Source of the DNA: Loxodes magnus | Taxonomy: Eukaryota; Ciliophora; Karyorelictea; Loxodida; Loxodidae | Direction of reading: 5' to 3' | Assembly: GCA_946699065.1 (NCBI GenBank) | Contig: CAMPDV010001784.1 | Span: 28,022 to 92,021 of the forward strand | DNA length: 64,000 bases | Part shown: positions 37,921-49,234 of the stretch, piece after piece | How positions within the stretch are numbered: the first letter of the stretch is position 1 | How the letters are laid out: every line of letters starts with the position of its first letter | Position numbers and translations under genes: made by a program | The notes under the pieces: model-generated | What the model was told of the DNA's origin: nothing | Database searches by the model: none | Seen by the model: the letters and a program-made list of their open reading frames with translations, nothing else

Positions 37921-38489
37921 ATTTTGAAAAGTGAGAAAGTAAAGTAAGGAAAGAAGATAGAATTACAGTTTTTAGAGTTACTTAAACTTAGAGATAAAAA
38001 GAAGTTATAAGTATTTTGAAAAGTGAAGAAGTAAAGTAAGAAAAGAAGATAGAATTTCAGTTTTAAGGAGTATGCTTTGAGAAGTTATAAGTATTTAGAA
38101 AAGTGAGGAAGTAAAGTAAGAAAAGAAGATAGAATTACAGCTTTTAGAGTTGATAAAACTTAGAGATAAAAAGAAGTTATAAGTATTTAGAAAAGTGAGA
38201 AAGTAAAGTAAAGAAAGAAGATAGAATTACAGCATTTAGAGTTACTAAAACTTAGAGATAAAAAGAAGTTATACGTATTTAGAAAAGTGAGAAAGTAAAG
38301 TAAGGAAATAAGATAGAATTACAGCTTTTAGAGTTACTAAAACTCAGAGATAAAAAGAAGTTATAAGTATTTAGAAAAGTGAGAAAGTAAAGTAAGGAAA
38401 GAAGATAGAATTACAGCTTTTAGAGTTACTTAAACTTAGAGATAAAAAGAAGTAATAAGTATTTAGAAAAGTGAGGAAGTAAAGTAAGA

Positions 38490-39607
38490 AAAGAAGATAG
38501 AATTACAGCTTTTAGAGTTACTAAAACTTAGAGATAAAAAGAAGTTATAAGTATTTAGAAAAGTGAGGAAGTAAAGTAAGGAAAGAAGATAGAATTTCAG
38601 TTTTAAGGAGTATGCTTTGAGAAGTAAAAAGTATTTAGAAAAGGGAAGAAGTAAAGGCAGAAAAGAAGATAGAATTTCAGTTTTAAGGAGTATGCTTTGA
38701 GAAGTAAAAAGTATTTTGAAAAGTGAAGAAGTGAAGTAAGAAAAGAAGATAGAATTACAGCTTTTAGAGTTACTAAAACTTAGAGATAAAAAGAAGTTAT
38801 AAGTATTTAGAAAGAAAGGAAGTAAAGTAAGGAAAGAAGTTAGAATTACAGCTTTTAGAGTTACTAAAACTTAGAGATAAAAAGAAGTTATACGTATTTA
38901 GAAAGAAAGGAAGTAAAGTAAGGAAAGAAGTTAGAATTACAGCTTTTAGAGTTACTAAAACTTAGAGATAAAAAGAAGTAATAAGTATTTTGAAAAGTGA
39001 AGAAGTGAAGTAAGGAAAGAAGTTAGAATTACAGCTTTTAGAGTTACTAAAACTTAGAGATAAAAAGAAGTTATACGTATTTAGAAAGAAAGGAAGTAAA
39101 GTAAGGAAAGAAGATAGAATTACAGCTTTTAGAGTTACTAAAACTTAGAGATAAAAAGAAGTTATAAGTATTTAGAAAGAAAGGAAGTAAAGTAAGGAAA
39201 GAAGTTAGAATTACAGCTTTTAGAGTTACTTAAACTTAGAGATAAAAAGAAGTTATAAGTATTTTGAAAAGTGAGAAAGTAAAGTAAGGAAAGAAGATAG
39301 AATTTCAGTTTTAATGAGTATGCTTTGAGAAGTAAAAAGTATTTAGAAAAGTGAAGAAGTAAAGTAAGAAAAGAAGATAGAATTTCAGTTTTAAGGAGTA
39401 TGCTTTGAGAAGTAATAAGTATTTTGAAAAGTGAAGAAGTGAAGTAAGAAAAAAAGATAGAATTTCAGTTTTAAGGAGTATGCTTTGAGAAGTAATAAGT
39501 ATATTGAAAAGTGAAGAAGTGAAGTAAGAAAAGAAGATAGAATTACAGCTTTTAGAGTTACTAAAACTTAGAGATAAATAGAAGTTATAAGTATTTAGAA
39601 AAGTGAG
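38490..39607 (+). repeat. Segment of about 1.1 kb duplicated at 40,940-42,057 and 45.2-46.7 kb
   Basis: The rare head GTAAAGGCAGAAAAG, which replaces GTAAAGTAAGAAAAG, is found at 38,651, 41,101 and 45,350 with the same surroundings. The offset between the first two is 2,450 bp, and the match ends near 39,607/42,057, where GTGAGAAAG faces GTGAGGAAG. The first copy then continues into a block that matches 36.0-36.6 kb at offset 3,596. Confidence 0.83.
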
Positions 39608-39847
39608 AAAGTAAAGTAAGGAAAGAAGATAGAATTACAGTTTTAATGAGTATGCTTTGAGAAGTTATAAGTATTTAGAAAAGTGAGGAAGTAAAGTAAG
39701 AAAAGAAGATAGAATTTCAGTTTTAAGGAGTATGCTTTGAGAAGTAATAAGTATTTTGAAAAGTGAAGAAGTGAAGTAAGAAAAGAAGATAGAATTTCAG
39801 TTTTAAGGAGGATGCTTTGAGAAGTAAAAAGTATTAAGAAAAGTGAA

Positions 39848-42800
39848 GAAGTAAAGTAAGAAAAGAAGATAGAATTTCAGTTTTAAGGAGTATGCTTTGA
39901 GAAGTAAAAAGTATTTAGAAAAGTGAGGAAGTAAAGTAAGAAAAGAAGATAGAATTTCAGTTTTAAGGAGTATGCTTTGAGAAGTAAAAAGTATTAAGAA
40001 AATTGAAGAAGTAAAGTAAGAAAAGAAGATAGAATTTCAGCTTTTGGAGTTACTAAAACTTAGAGATAAAAAGAAGTTATAAGTATTTAGAAAAGTGAGA
40101 AAGTAAAGTAAAGAAAGAAGATAGAATTACAGCTTTTAGAGTTACTAAAACTTAGAGATAAAAAGAAGTTATAAGTATTTAGAAAAGTGAGGAAGTAAAG
40201 TAAGGAAAGAAGATAGAATTACAGCTTTTAGAGTTACTAAAACTTAGAGATAAAAAGAAGTTATACGTATTTAGAAAGAAAGGAAGTAAAGTAAGGAAAG
40301 AAGTTAGAATTACAGCTTTTAGAGTTACTAAAACTTAGAGATAAAAAGAAGTTATACGTATTTAGAAAGAAAGGAAGTAAAGTAAGGAAAGAAGTTAGAA
40401 TTACAGCTTTTAGAGTTACTTAAACTTAGAGATAAAAAGAAGTTATAAGTATTTAGAAAAGTGAGAAAGTAAAGTAAGGAAAGAAGTTAGAATTACAGCT
40501 TTTAGAGTTACTAAAACTTAGAGATAAAAAGAAGTTATAAGTATTTAGAAAAGTGAGAAAGTAAAGTAAGTAAAGAAGATAGAATTACAGCTTTTAGAGT
40601 TACTTAAACTTAGAGATAAAAAGAAGTTTTAAGTATTTAGAAAAGTGAGAAAGTAAAGTAAGGAAAGAAGATAGAATTTCAGCTTTTAGAATTATTTAAA
40701 CTTAGAGATAAAAAGAAGTTATAAGTATTTAGAAAAGTGAGGAAGTAAAATAAGAAAAGAAGATAGAATTACAGCTTTTAGAGTTACTTAAACTTAGAGA
40801 TAAAAAGAAGTTATAAGTATTTTGAAAAGTGAGAAAGTAAAGTAAGGAAAGAAGATAGAATTACAGCTTTTAGAGTTACTTAAACTTAGAGATAAAAAGA
40901 AGTTATAAGTATTTAGAAAAGTGAGGAAGTAAAGTAAGGAAAGAAGATAGAATTACAGCTTTTAGAGTTACTAAAACTTAGAGATAAAAAGAAGTTATAA
41001 GTATTTAGAAAAGTGAGGAAGTAAAGTAAGGAAAGAAGATAGAATTTCAGTTTTAAGGAGTATGCTTTGAGAAGTAAAAAGTATTTAGAAAAGGGAAGAA
41101 GTAAAGGCAGAAAAGAAGATAGAATTTCAGTTTTAAGGAGTATGCTTTGAGAAGTAAAAAGTATTTTGAAAAGTGAAGAAGTGAAGTAAGAAAAGAAGAT
41201 AGAATTACAGCTTTTAGAGTTACTAAAACTTAGAGATAAAAAGAAGTTATAAGTATTTAGAAAGAAAGGAAGTAAAGTAAGGAAAGAAGTTAGAATTACA
41301 GCTTTTAGAGTTACTAAAACTTAGAGATAAAAAGAAGTTATACGTATTTAGAAAGAAAGGAAGTAAAGTAAGGAAAGAAGTTAGAATTACAGCTTTTAGA
41401 GTTACTAAAACTTAGAGATAAAAAGAAGTAATAAGTATTTTGAAAAGTGAAGAAGTGAAGTAAGGAAAGAAGTTAGAATTACAGCTTTTAGAGTTACTAA
41501 AACTTAGAGATAAAAAGAAGTTATACGTATTTAGAAAGAAAGGAAGTAAAGTAAGGAAAGAAGATAGAATTACAGCTTTTAGAGTTACTAAAACTTAGAG
41601 ATAAAAAGAAGTTATAAGTATTTAGAAAGAAAGGAAGTAAAGTAAGGAAAGAAGTTAGAATTACAGCTTTTAGAGTTACTTAAACTTAGAGATAAAAAGA
41701 AGTTATAAGTATTTTGAAAAGTGAGAAAGTAAAGTAAGGAAAGAAGATAGAATTTCAGTTTTAATGAGTATGCTTTGAGAAGTAAAAAGTATTTAGAAAA
41801 GTGAAGAAGTAAAGTAAGAAAAGAAGATAGAATTTCAGTTTTAAGGAGTATGCTTTGAGAAGTAATAAGTATTTTGAAAAGTGAAGAAGTGAAGTAAGAA
41901 AAAAAGATAGAATTTCAGTTTTAAGGAGTATGCTTTGAGAAGTAATAAGTATATTGAAAAGTGAAGAAGTGAAGTAAGAAAAGAAGATAGAATTACAGCT
42001 TTTAGAGTTACTAAAACTTAGAGATAAATAGAAGTTATAAGTATTTAGAAAAGTGAGGAAGTAAAGTAAGGAAAGAAGATAGAATTTCAGTTTTAAGGAG
42101 TATGCTTTGAGAAGTAAAAAGTATTTAGAAAAGGGAAGAAGTAAAGTAAGAAAAGAAGATAGAATTTCAGTTTTAAGGAGTATGCTTTGAGAAGTAATAA
42201 GTATTTAGAAAAGTGAGGAAGTAAAGTAAGAAAAGAAGATAGAATTACAGCTTTTAGAGTTACTATAACTTAGAGATAAAAAGAAGTAATAAGTATTTAG
42301 AAAAGTGAGGAAGTAAAGTAAAGAAAGAAGATAGAATTACAGCTTTTAGAGTTACTAAAACTTAGAGATAAAAAGAAGTAATAAGTATTTTGAAAAGTGA
42401 AGAAGTGAAGTAAGGAAAGAAGATAGAATTACAGCTTTTAGAGTTACTAAAACTTAGAGATAAAAAGAAGTTATACGTATTTAGAAAGAAAGGAAGTAAA
42501 GTAAGGAAAGAAGATAGAATTACAGCTTTTAGAGTTACTAAAACTTAGAGATAAAAAGAAGTTATAAGTATTTAGAAAAGTAAGGAAGTAAAGTAAGAAA
42601 AGAAGATAGAATTACAGCTTTTAGAGTTACTAAAACTTGAGGATGAAAAGAAGTTATAAGTATTTAGAAAAGTGAGGAAGTAAAGTAAGGAAAGAAGATA
42701 GAATTACAGCTTTTAGAATTACTTAAACTTAGAGATAAAAAGAAGTTATAAGTATTTAGAAAAGTGAGAAAGTAAAGTAAGGAAAGAAGATAGAATTACA

Positions 42801-44096
42801 GCTTTTAGAGTTACTTAAACTAAGAGATAAAAAGAAGTTATAAGTATTTAGAAAAGTGAGGAAGTAAAGTAAGGAAAGAAGTTAGAATTTCAGTTTTAAT
42901 GAGTATGCTTTGAGAAGTAAAAAGTATTTAGAAAAGTGAAGAAGTAAAGTAAGAAAAGAAGATAGAATTTCAGTTTTAAGGAGTATGCTTTGAGAAGTAA
43001 TAAGTATTTTGAAAAGTGAAGAAGTTAAGTAAGAAAAGAAGATAGAATTTCAGTTTTAAGGAGTATGCTTTGAGAAGTAATAAGTATTTTGAAAAGTGAA
43101 GAAGTGAAGTAAGGAAAGAAGATAGAATTACAGCTTTTAGAGTTACTAAAACTTAGAGATAAATAGAAGTTATAAGTATTTAGAAAAGTGAGGAAGTAAA
43201 GTAAGGAAAGAAGATAGAATTTCAGTTTTAAGGAGTATGCTTTGAGAAGTAAAAAGTATTTAGAAAAGGGAAGAAGTAAAGTAAGAAAAGAAGATAGAAT
43301 TTCAGTTTTAAGGAGTATGCTTTGAGAAGTAAAAAGTATTTTGAAAAGTGAAGAAGTGAAGTAAGAAAAAAAGATAGAATTTCAGTTTTAAGGAGTATGC
43401 TTTGAGAAGTAATAAGTATATTGAAAAGTGAAGAAGTGAAGTAAGGAAAGAAGATAGAATTACAGCTTTTAGAGTTACTTAAACTTAGTGATAAAAAGAA
43501 GTTATAAGTATTTAGAAAAGTGAGAAAGTAAAGTAAGGAAAGAAGATAGAATTTCAGTTTTAAGGAGTATACTTTGAGAAGTAAAAAGTATTTAGAAAAG
43601 GGAAGAAGTAAAGTAAGAAAAGAAGATAGAATTTCAGTTTTAAGGAGTATGCTTTGAGAAGTAATAAGTATTTTGAAAAGTGAAGAAATGAAGTAAGAAA
43701 AAAAGATAGAATTTCAGTTTTAAGGAGTATGCTTTGAGAAGTAAAAAGTATTAAGAAAATTGAAGAAGTGAAGTAAGGAAAGAAGATAGAATTACAGCTT
43801 TTAGAGTTACTAAAACTTAGAGATAAATAGTAGTTATAAGTATTTAGAAAAGTGAGGAAGTAAAGTAAGGAAAGAAGATAGAATTTCAGTTTTAAGGAGT
43901 ATGCTTTGAGAAGTAAAAATTATTTAGAAAAGAGAAGAAGTAAAGTAAGAAAAGAAGATAGAATTTCATTTTTAAGGAGTATGCTTTGAGAAGTAATAAG
44001 TATTTAGAAAAGGGAAGAAGTAAAGTAAGAAAAGAAAATCGAATTTTAGTTTTATTGAGTATGCTTTGAGAAGTAATAAGTATTTAGAAAAGTGAT
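39848..44096 (+). repeat. 4.25-kb tandem duplication, copy 1
   Basis: This segment is followed directly by an expanded copy at 44,097-49,041. Shared markers in order are GTAAGTAAAGAAG, GAAGTTTTAAG, GTAAAGGCAG, TACTATAAC, CTTGAGGATGAAAAG, TTAAACTAAGAG, GAAGTTAAGTAAG, CTTAGTGATAAA, GTATACTTTG, AAATAGTAGTTAT and AAAATCGAATTTTAG. Its 4,249 bp correspond to 4,945 bp in the second copy because two groups of whole units were gained there. Confidence 0.88.
43925..44084 (+). repeat. First A3-A2 pair without C (precursor of the higher-order repeat)
   Basis: These two 80-bp units carry the variants that later accompany C. The first has the A3 mark GAATTTCATTTTTAAGG; the second has the A2 marks AAAATCGAATTTTAG and TTTTATTGAG. 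No C unit is nearby. The order is A3 then A2, the reverse of the later C-A2-A3 unit, so the pair either predates the later repeat unit or was copied from it with the C lost. The same pair recurs at 48,870-49,029. Confidence 0.85.
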
Positions 44097-47000
44097 GAAG
44101 TAAAGTAAGAAAAGAAGATAGAATTTCAGTTTTAAGGAGTATGCTTTGAGAAGTAATAAGTATTTAGAAAAGTGAGGAAGTAAAGTAAGAAAAGAAGATA
44201 GAATTTCAGTTTTAAGGAGTATGCTTTGAGAAGTAAAAAGTATTAAGAAAATTGAAGAAGTAAAGTAAGAAAAGAAGATAGAATTTCAGCTTTTGGAGTT
44301 ACTAAAACTTAGAGATAAAAAGAAGTTATAAGTATTTAGAAAAGTGAGAAAGTAAAGTAAAGAAAGAAGATAGAATTACAGCTTTTAGAGTTACTAAAAC
44401 TTAGAGATAAAAAGAAGTTATAAGTATTTAGAAAAGTGAGGAAGTAAAGTAAGGAAAGAAGATAGAATTACAGCTTTTAGAGTTACTAAAACTTAGAGAT
44501 AAAAAGAAGTTATACGTATTTAGAAAGAAAGGAAGTAAAGTAAGGAAAGAAGTTAGAATTACAGCTTTTAGAGTTACTAAAACTTAGAGATAAAAAGAAG
44601 TTATACGTATTTAGAAAGAAAGGAAGTAAAGTAAGGAAAGAAGTTAGAATTACAGCTTTTAGAGTTACTTAAACTTAGAGATAAAAAGAAGTTATAAGTA
44701 TTTAGAAAAGTGAGAAAGTAAAGTAAGGAAAGAAGTTAGAATTACAGCTTTTAGAGTTACTAAAACTTAGAGATAAAAAGAAGTTATAAGTATTTAGAAA
44801 AGTGAGAAAGTAAAGTAAGTAAAGAAGATAGAATTACAGCTTTTAGAGTTACTTAAACTTAGAGATAAAAAGAAGTTTTAAGTATTTAGAAAAGTGAGAA
44901 AGTAAAGTAAGGAAAGAAGATAGAATTTCAGCTTTTAGAATTATTTAAACTTAGAGATAAAAAGAAGTTATAAGTATTTAGAAAAGTGAGGAAGTAAAAT
45001 AAGAAAAGAAGATAGAATTACAGCTTTTAGAGTTACTTAAACTTAGAGATAAAAAGAAGTTATAAGTATTTTGAAAAGTGAGAAAGTAAAGTAAGGAAAG
45101 AAGATAGAATTACAGCTTTTAGAGTTACTTAAACTTAGAGATAAAAAGAAGTTATAAGTATTTAGAAAAGTGAGGAAGTAAAGTAAGGAAAGAAGATAGA
45201 ATTACAGCTTTTAGAGTTACTAAAACTTAGAGATAAAAAGAAGTTATAAGTATTTAGAAAAGTGAGGAAGTAAAGTAAGGAAAGAAGATAGAATTTCAGT
45301 TTTAAGGAGTATGCTTTGAGAAGTAAAAAGTATTTAGAAAAGGGAAGAAGTAAAGGCAGAAAAGAAGATAGAATTTCAGTTTTAAGGAGTATGCTTTGAG
45401 AAGTAAAAAGTATTTTGAAAAGTGAAGAAGTGAAGTAAGAAAAGAAGATAGAATTACAGCTTTTAGAGTTACTAAAACTTAGAGATAAAAAGAAGTTATA
45501 AGTATTTAGAAAGAAAGGAAGTAAAGTAAGGAAAGAAGTTAGAATTACAGCTTTTAGAGTTACTAAAACTTAGAGATAAAAAGAAGTTATACGTATTTAG
45601 AAAGAAAGGAAGTAAAGTAAGGAAAGAAGTTAGAATTACAGCTTTTAGAGTTACTAAAACTTAGAGATAAAAAGAAGTTATACGTATTTAGAAAGAAAGG
45701 AAGTAAAGTAAGGAAAGAAGATAGAATTACAGCTTTTAGAGTTACTAAAACTTAGAGATAAAAAGAAGTTATAAGTATTTAGAAAGAAAGGAAGTAAAGT
45801 AAGGAAAGAAGTTAGAATTACAGCTTTTAGAGTTACTAAAACTTAGAGATAAAAAGAAGTTATACGTATTTAGAAAGAAAGGAAGTAAAGTAAGGAAAGA
45901 AGATAGAATTACAGCTTTTAGAGTTACTAAAACTTAGAGATAAAAAGAAGTTATAAGTATTTAGAAAGAAAGGAAGTAAAGTAAGGAAAGAAGTTAGAAT
46001 TACAGCTTTTAGAGTTACTAAAACTTAGAGATAAAAAGAAGTAATAAGTATTTTGAAAAGTGAAGAAGTGAAGTAAGGAAAGAAGTTAGAATTACAGCTT
46101 TTAGAGTTACTAAAACTTAGAGATAAAAAGAAGTTATACGTATTTAGAAAGAAAGGAAGTAAAGTAAGGAAAGAAGATAGAATTACAGCTTTTAGAGTTA
46201 CTAAAACTTAGAGATAAAAAGAAGTTATAAGTATTTAGAAAGAAAGGAAGTAAAGTAAGGAAAGAAGTTAGAATTACAGCTTTTAGAGTTACTTAAACTT
46301 AGAGATAAAAAGAAGTTATAAGTATTTTGAAAAGTGAGAAAGTAAAGTAAGGAAAGAAGATAGAATTTCAGTTTTAATGAGTATGCTTTGAGAAGTAAAA
46401 AGTATTTAGAAAAGTGAAGAAGTAAAGTAAGAAAAGAAGATAGAATTTCAGTTTTAAGGAGTATGCTTTGAGAAGTAATAAGTATTTTGAAAAGTGAAGA
46501 AGTGAAGTAAGAAAAAAAGATAGAATTTCAGTTTTAAGGAGTATGCTTTGAGAAGTAATAAGTATATTGAAAAGTGAAGAAGTGAAGTAAGAAAAGAAGA
46601 TAGAATTACAGCTTTTAGAGTTACTAAAACTTAGAGATAAATAGAAGTTATAAGTATTTAGAAAAGTGAGGAAGTAAAGTAAGGAAAGAAGATAGAATTT
46701 CAGTTTTAAGGAGTATGCTTTGAGAAGTAAAAAGTATTTAGAAAAGGGAAGAAGTAAAGTAAGAAAAGAAGATAGAATTTCAGTTTTAAGGAGTATGCTT
46801 TGAGAAGTAATAAGTATTTAGAAAAGTGAGGAAGTAAAGTAAGAAAAGAAGATAGAATTACAGCTTTTAGAGTTACTATAACTTAGAGATAAAAAGAAGT
46901 AATAAGTATTTAGAAAAGTGAGGAAGTAAAGTAAAGAAAGAAGATAGAATTACAGCTTTTAGAGTTACTAAAACTTAGAGATAAAAAGAAGTAATAAGTA

Positions 47001-49041
47001 TTTTGAAAAGTGAAGAAGTGAAGTAAGGAAAGAAGATAGAATTACAGCTTTTAGAGTTACTAAAACTTAGAGATAAAAAGAAGTTATACGTATTTAGAAA
47101 GAAAGGAAGTAAAGTAAGGAAAGAAGATAGAATTACAGCTTTTAGAGTTACTAAAACTTAGAGATAAAAAGAAGTTATAAGTATTTAGAAAAGTAAGGAA
47201 GTAAAGTAAGAAAAGAAGATAGAATTACAGCTTTTAGAGTTACTAAAACTTGAGGATGAAAAGAAGTTATAAGTATTTAGAAAAGTGAGGAAGTAAAGTA
47301 AGGAAAGAAGATAGAATTACAGCTTTTAGAATTACTTAAACTTAGAGATAAAAAGAAGTTATAAGTATTTAGAAAAGTGAGAAAGTAAAGTAAGGAAAGA
47401 AGATAGAATTACAGCTTTTAGAGTTACTTAAACTAAGAGATAAAAAGAAGTTATAAGTATTTAGAAAAGTGAGGAAGTAAAGTAAGGAAAGAAGTTAGAA
47501 TTTCAGTTTTAATGAGTATGCTTTGAGAAGTAAAAAGTATTTAGAAAAGTGAAGAAGTAAAGTAAGAAAAGAAGATAGAATTTCAGTTTTAAGGAGTATG
47601 CTTTGAGAAGTAATAAGTATTTTGAAAAGTGAAGAAGTTAAGTAAGAAAAGAAGATAGAATTTCAGTTTTAAGGAGTATGCTTTGAGAAGTAATAAGTAT
47701 TTTGAAAAGTGAAGAAGTGAAGTAAGGAAAGAAGATAGAATTACAGCTTTTAGAGTTACTAAAACTTAGAGATAAATAGAAGTTATAAGTATTTAGAAAA
47801 GTGAGGAAGTAAAGTAAGGAAAGAAGATAGAATTTCAGTTTTAAGGAGTATGCTTTGAGAAGTAAAAAGTATTTAGAAAAGGGAAGAAGTAAAGTAAGAA
47901 AAGAAGATAGAATTTCAGTTTTAAGGAGTATGCTTTGAGAAGTAAAAAGTATTTTGAAAAGTGAAGAAGTGAAGTAAGAAAAAAAGATAGAATTTCAGTT
48001 TTAAGGAGTATGCTTTGAGAAGTAATAAGTATATTGAAAAGTGAAGAAGTGAAGTAAGGAAAGAAGATAGAATTACAGCTTTTAGAGTTACTTAAACTTA
48101 GTGATAAAAAGAAGTTATAAGTATTTAGAAAAGTGAGAAAGTAAAGTAAGGAAAGAAGATAGAATTTCAGTTTTAAGGAGTATACTTTGAGAAGTAAAAA
48201 GTATTTAGAAAAGGGAAGAAGTAAAGTAAGAAAAGAAGATAGAATTTCAGTTTTAAGGAGTATGCTTTGAGAAGTAATAAGTATTTAGAAAAGTGAGGAA
48301 GTGAAGTAAGAAAAGAAGATAGAATTTCAGTTTTAAGGAGTATGCTTTGAGAAGTAATAAGTATTTTGAAAAGTGAGAAAGTAAAGTAAGGAAAGAAGAT
48401 AGAATTACAGCTTTTAGAGTTACTAAAACTTAGAGATAAAAAGAAGTTATAAGTATTTAGAAAAGTGAGAAAGTAAAGTAAGGAAAGAAGATAGAATTTC
48501 AGTTTTAAGGAGTATGCTTTGAGAAGTAAAAAGTATTTAGAAAAGGGAAGAAGTAAAGTAAGAAAAGAAGATAGAATTTCAGTTTTAAGGAGTATGCTTT
48601 GAGAAGTAATAAGTATTTTGAAAAGTGAAGAAATGAAGTAAGAAAAAAAGATAGAATTTCAGTTTTAAGGAGTATGCTTTGAGAAGTAAAAAGTATTAAG
48701 AAAATTGAAGAAGTGAAGTAAGGAAAGATGATAGAATTACAGCTTTTAGAGTTACTAAAACTTAGAGATAAATAGTAGTTATAAGTATTTAGAAAAGTGA
48801 GGAAGTAAAGTAAGGAAAGAAGATAGAATTTCAGTTTTAAGGAGTATGCTTTGAGAAGTAAAAATTATTTAGAAAAGAGAAGAAGTAAAGTAAGAAAAGA
48901 AGATAGAATTTCATTTTTAAGGAGTATGCTTTGAGAAGTAATAAGTATTTAGAAAAGGGAAGAAGTAAAGTAAGAAAAGAAAATCGAATTTTAGTTTTAT
49001 TGAGTATGCTTTGAGAAGTAATAAGTATTTAGAAAAGTGAT
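44097..49041 (+). repeat. 4.25-kb tandem duplication, copy 2, expanded by 364 and 332 bp
   Basis: Relative to 39,848-44,096 this copy has two gains, both whole numbers of monomers. At about 45,680-46,044 there are 364 extra bases, two copies of a 182-bp dimer of B-short units (alternating TTATACG/GAAGATAG and TTATAAG/GAAGTTAG). At about 48,284-48,615 there are 332 extra bases, equal to three A and one B unit. The rest matches by eye, including the rare TACTATAAC marker at 42,262/46,875. This is strong evidence for in-register growth after the duplication. Confidence 0.87.
45680..46044 (+). repeat. 182-bp dimer expansion of B-short units
   Basis: Two B-short variants of 91 bp each alternate: one begins after TTATACG and contains GAAGATAG, the other begins after TTATAAG and contains GAAGTTAG. 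The first duplication copy has this pair once (41.5-41.7 kb); here it is present in two further copies before the shared AGTAATAAG junction at 46,041. The gain of exactly 4 x 91 bp shows dimer-wise amplification. Confidence 0.83.
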
Positions 49042-49109
49042 GAAGTAAAGTAAGAAAAGAAGATAGAATTTCATTTTTATTGAGTATGCTTTGAGAAGTA
49101 ATAAGTATT
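48870..49109 (+). repeat. A3, A2 and A3/A2 hybrid units immediately before the first C
   Basis: Three 80-bp units lead into the first C unit at 49,110. The first is A3-like (CATTTTTAAGG), the second A2 (AAAATCGAATTTTAG, TTTTATTGAG) and the third joins the A3 mark GAATTTCATTTTT to the A2 mark ATTGAG. The hybrid suggests exchange between A2 and A3 inside the tail. Confidence 0.82.
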
Positions 49110-49156
49110 TAGAAAAGTGATGAAGTAAAGTAAGAAAAGAATATCTAATGATAAGT

Positions 49157-49173
49157 TTTCGTAGCAAGCACTA
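49157..49173 (+). other. CENP-B-box-like 17-mer in each C tail (weak)
   Basis: The 17 bases TTTCGTAGCAAGCACTA agree with the mammalian CENP-B box consensus YTTCGTTGGAARCGGGA at 12 positions by my count. They keep the essential TTCG, the central A and the following C, but not the essential GGG. All C tails checked carry it, including the truncated one at 59,198 (its last base differs there, lying past the joint). Because a third of the essential positions is missing I regard binding by a CENP-B-type protein as possible but unproven, and chance resemblance as a fair alternative. Confidence 0.25.
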
Positions 49174-49220
49174 AAATATAAGTTTGAATATCCAAAATGT
49201 TAGTAATAATGTCACAATTA

Positions 49221-49234
49221 CGAATCTTTATTCG
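49221..49234. repeat. Short perfect inverted repeat in each C tail
   Basis: CGAAT and ATTCG are separated by CTTT, giving a possible hairpin with a 5-bp stem and 4-base loop; it is followed by a direct repeat, TTCGG TTCGG. A second small dyad, CAAG ATATG CTTG, lies just downstream (49,241-49,253). The same bases recur in each full C tail. They may be a protein-binding dyad or simply a feature of the founder sequence. Confidence 0.4.

Larger units (their letters stand above)
1..49109 (+). repeat. Domain 1: irregular mixture of A (80 bp) and B (92/91 bp) monomers
   Basis: This domain holds only A and B units, in an order that changes along the array rather than in one fixed higher-order repeat. 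From its length it contains roughly 550-600 units. Runs of A, runs of B and alternations all occur, for example the 4A+B block of 412 bp near 16.6-17.4 kb. Units differ by scattered point changes such as GAAGATAG/GAAGTTAG, TATTTAG/TATTTTG, GTGAGG/GTGAGA/GTGAAG and TTACTAAAAC/TTACTTAAAC. Rare variants act as markers and show that much of the domain arose by duplication of kilobase segments, listed separately. Short open frames exist on the minus strand but follow the 240-bp (3 x 80) periodicity and are not considered genes. Confidence 0.95.
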
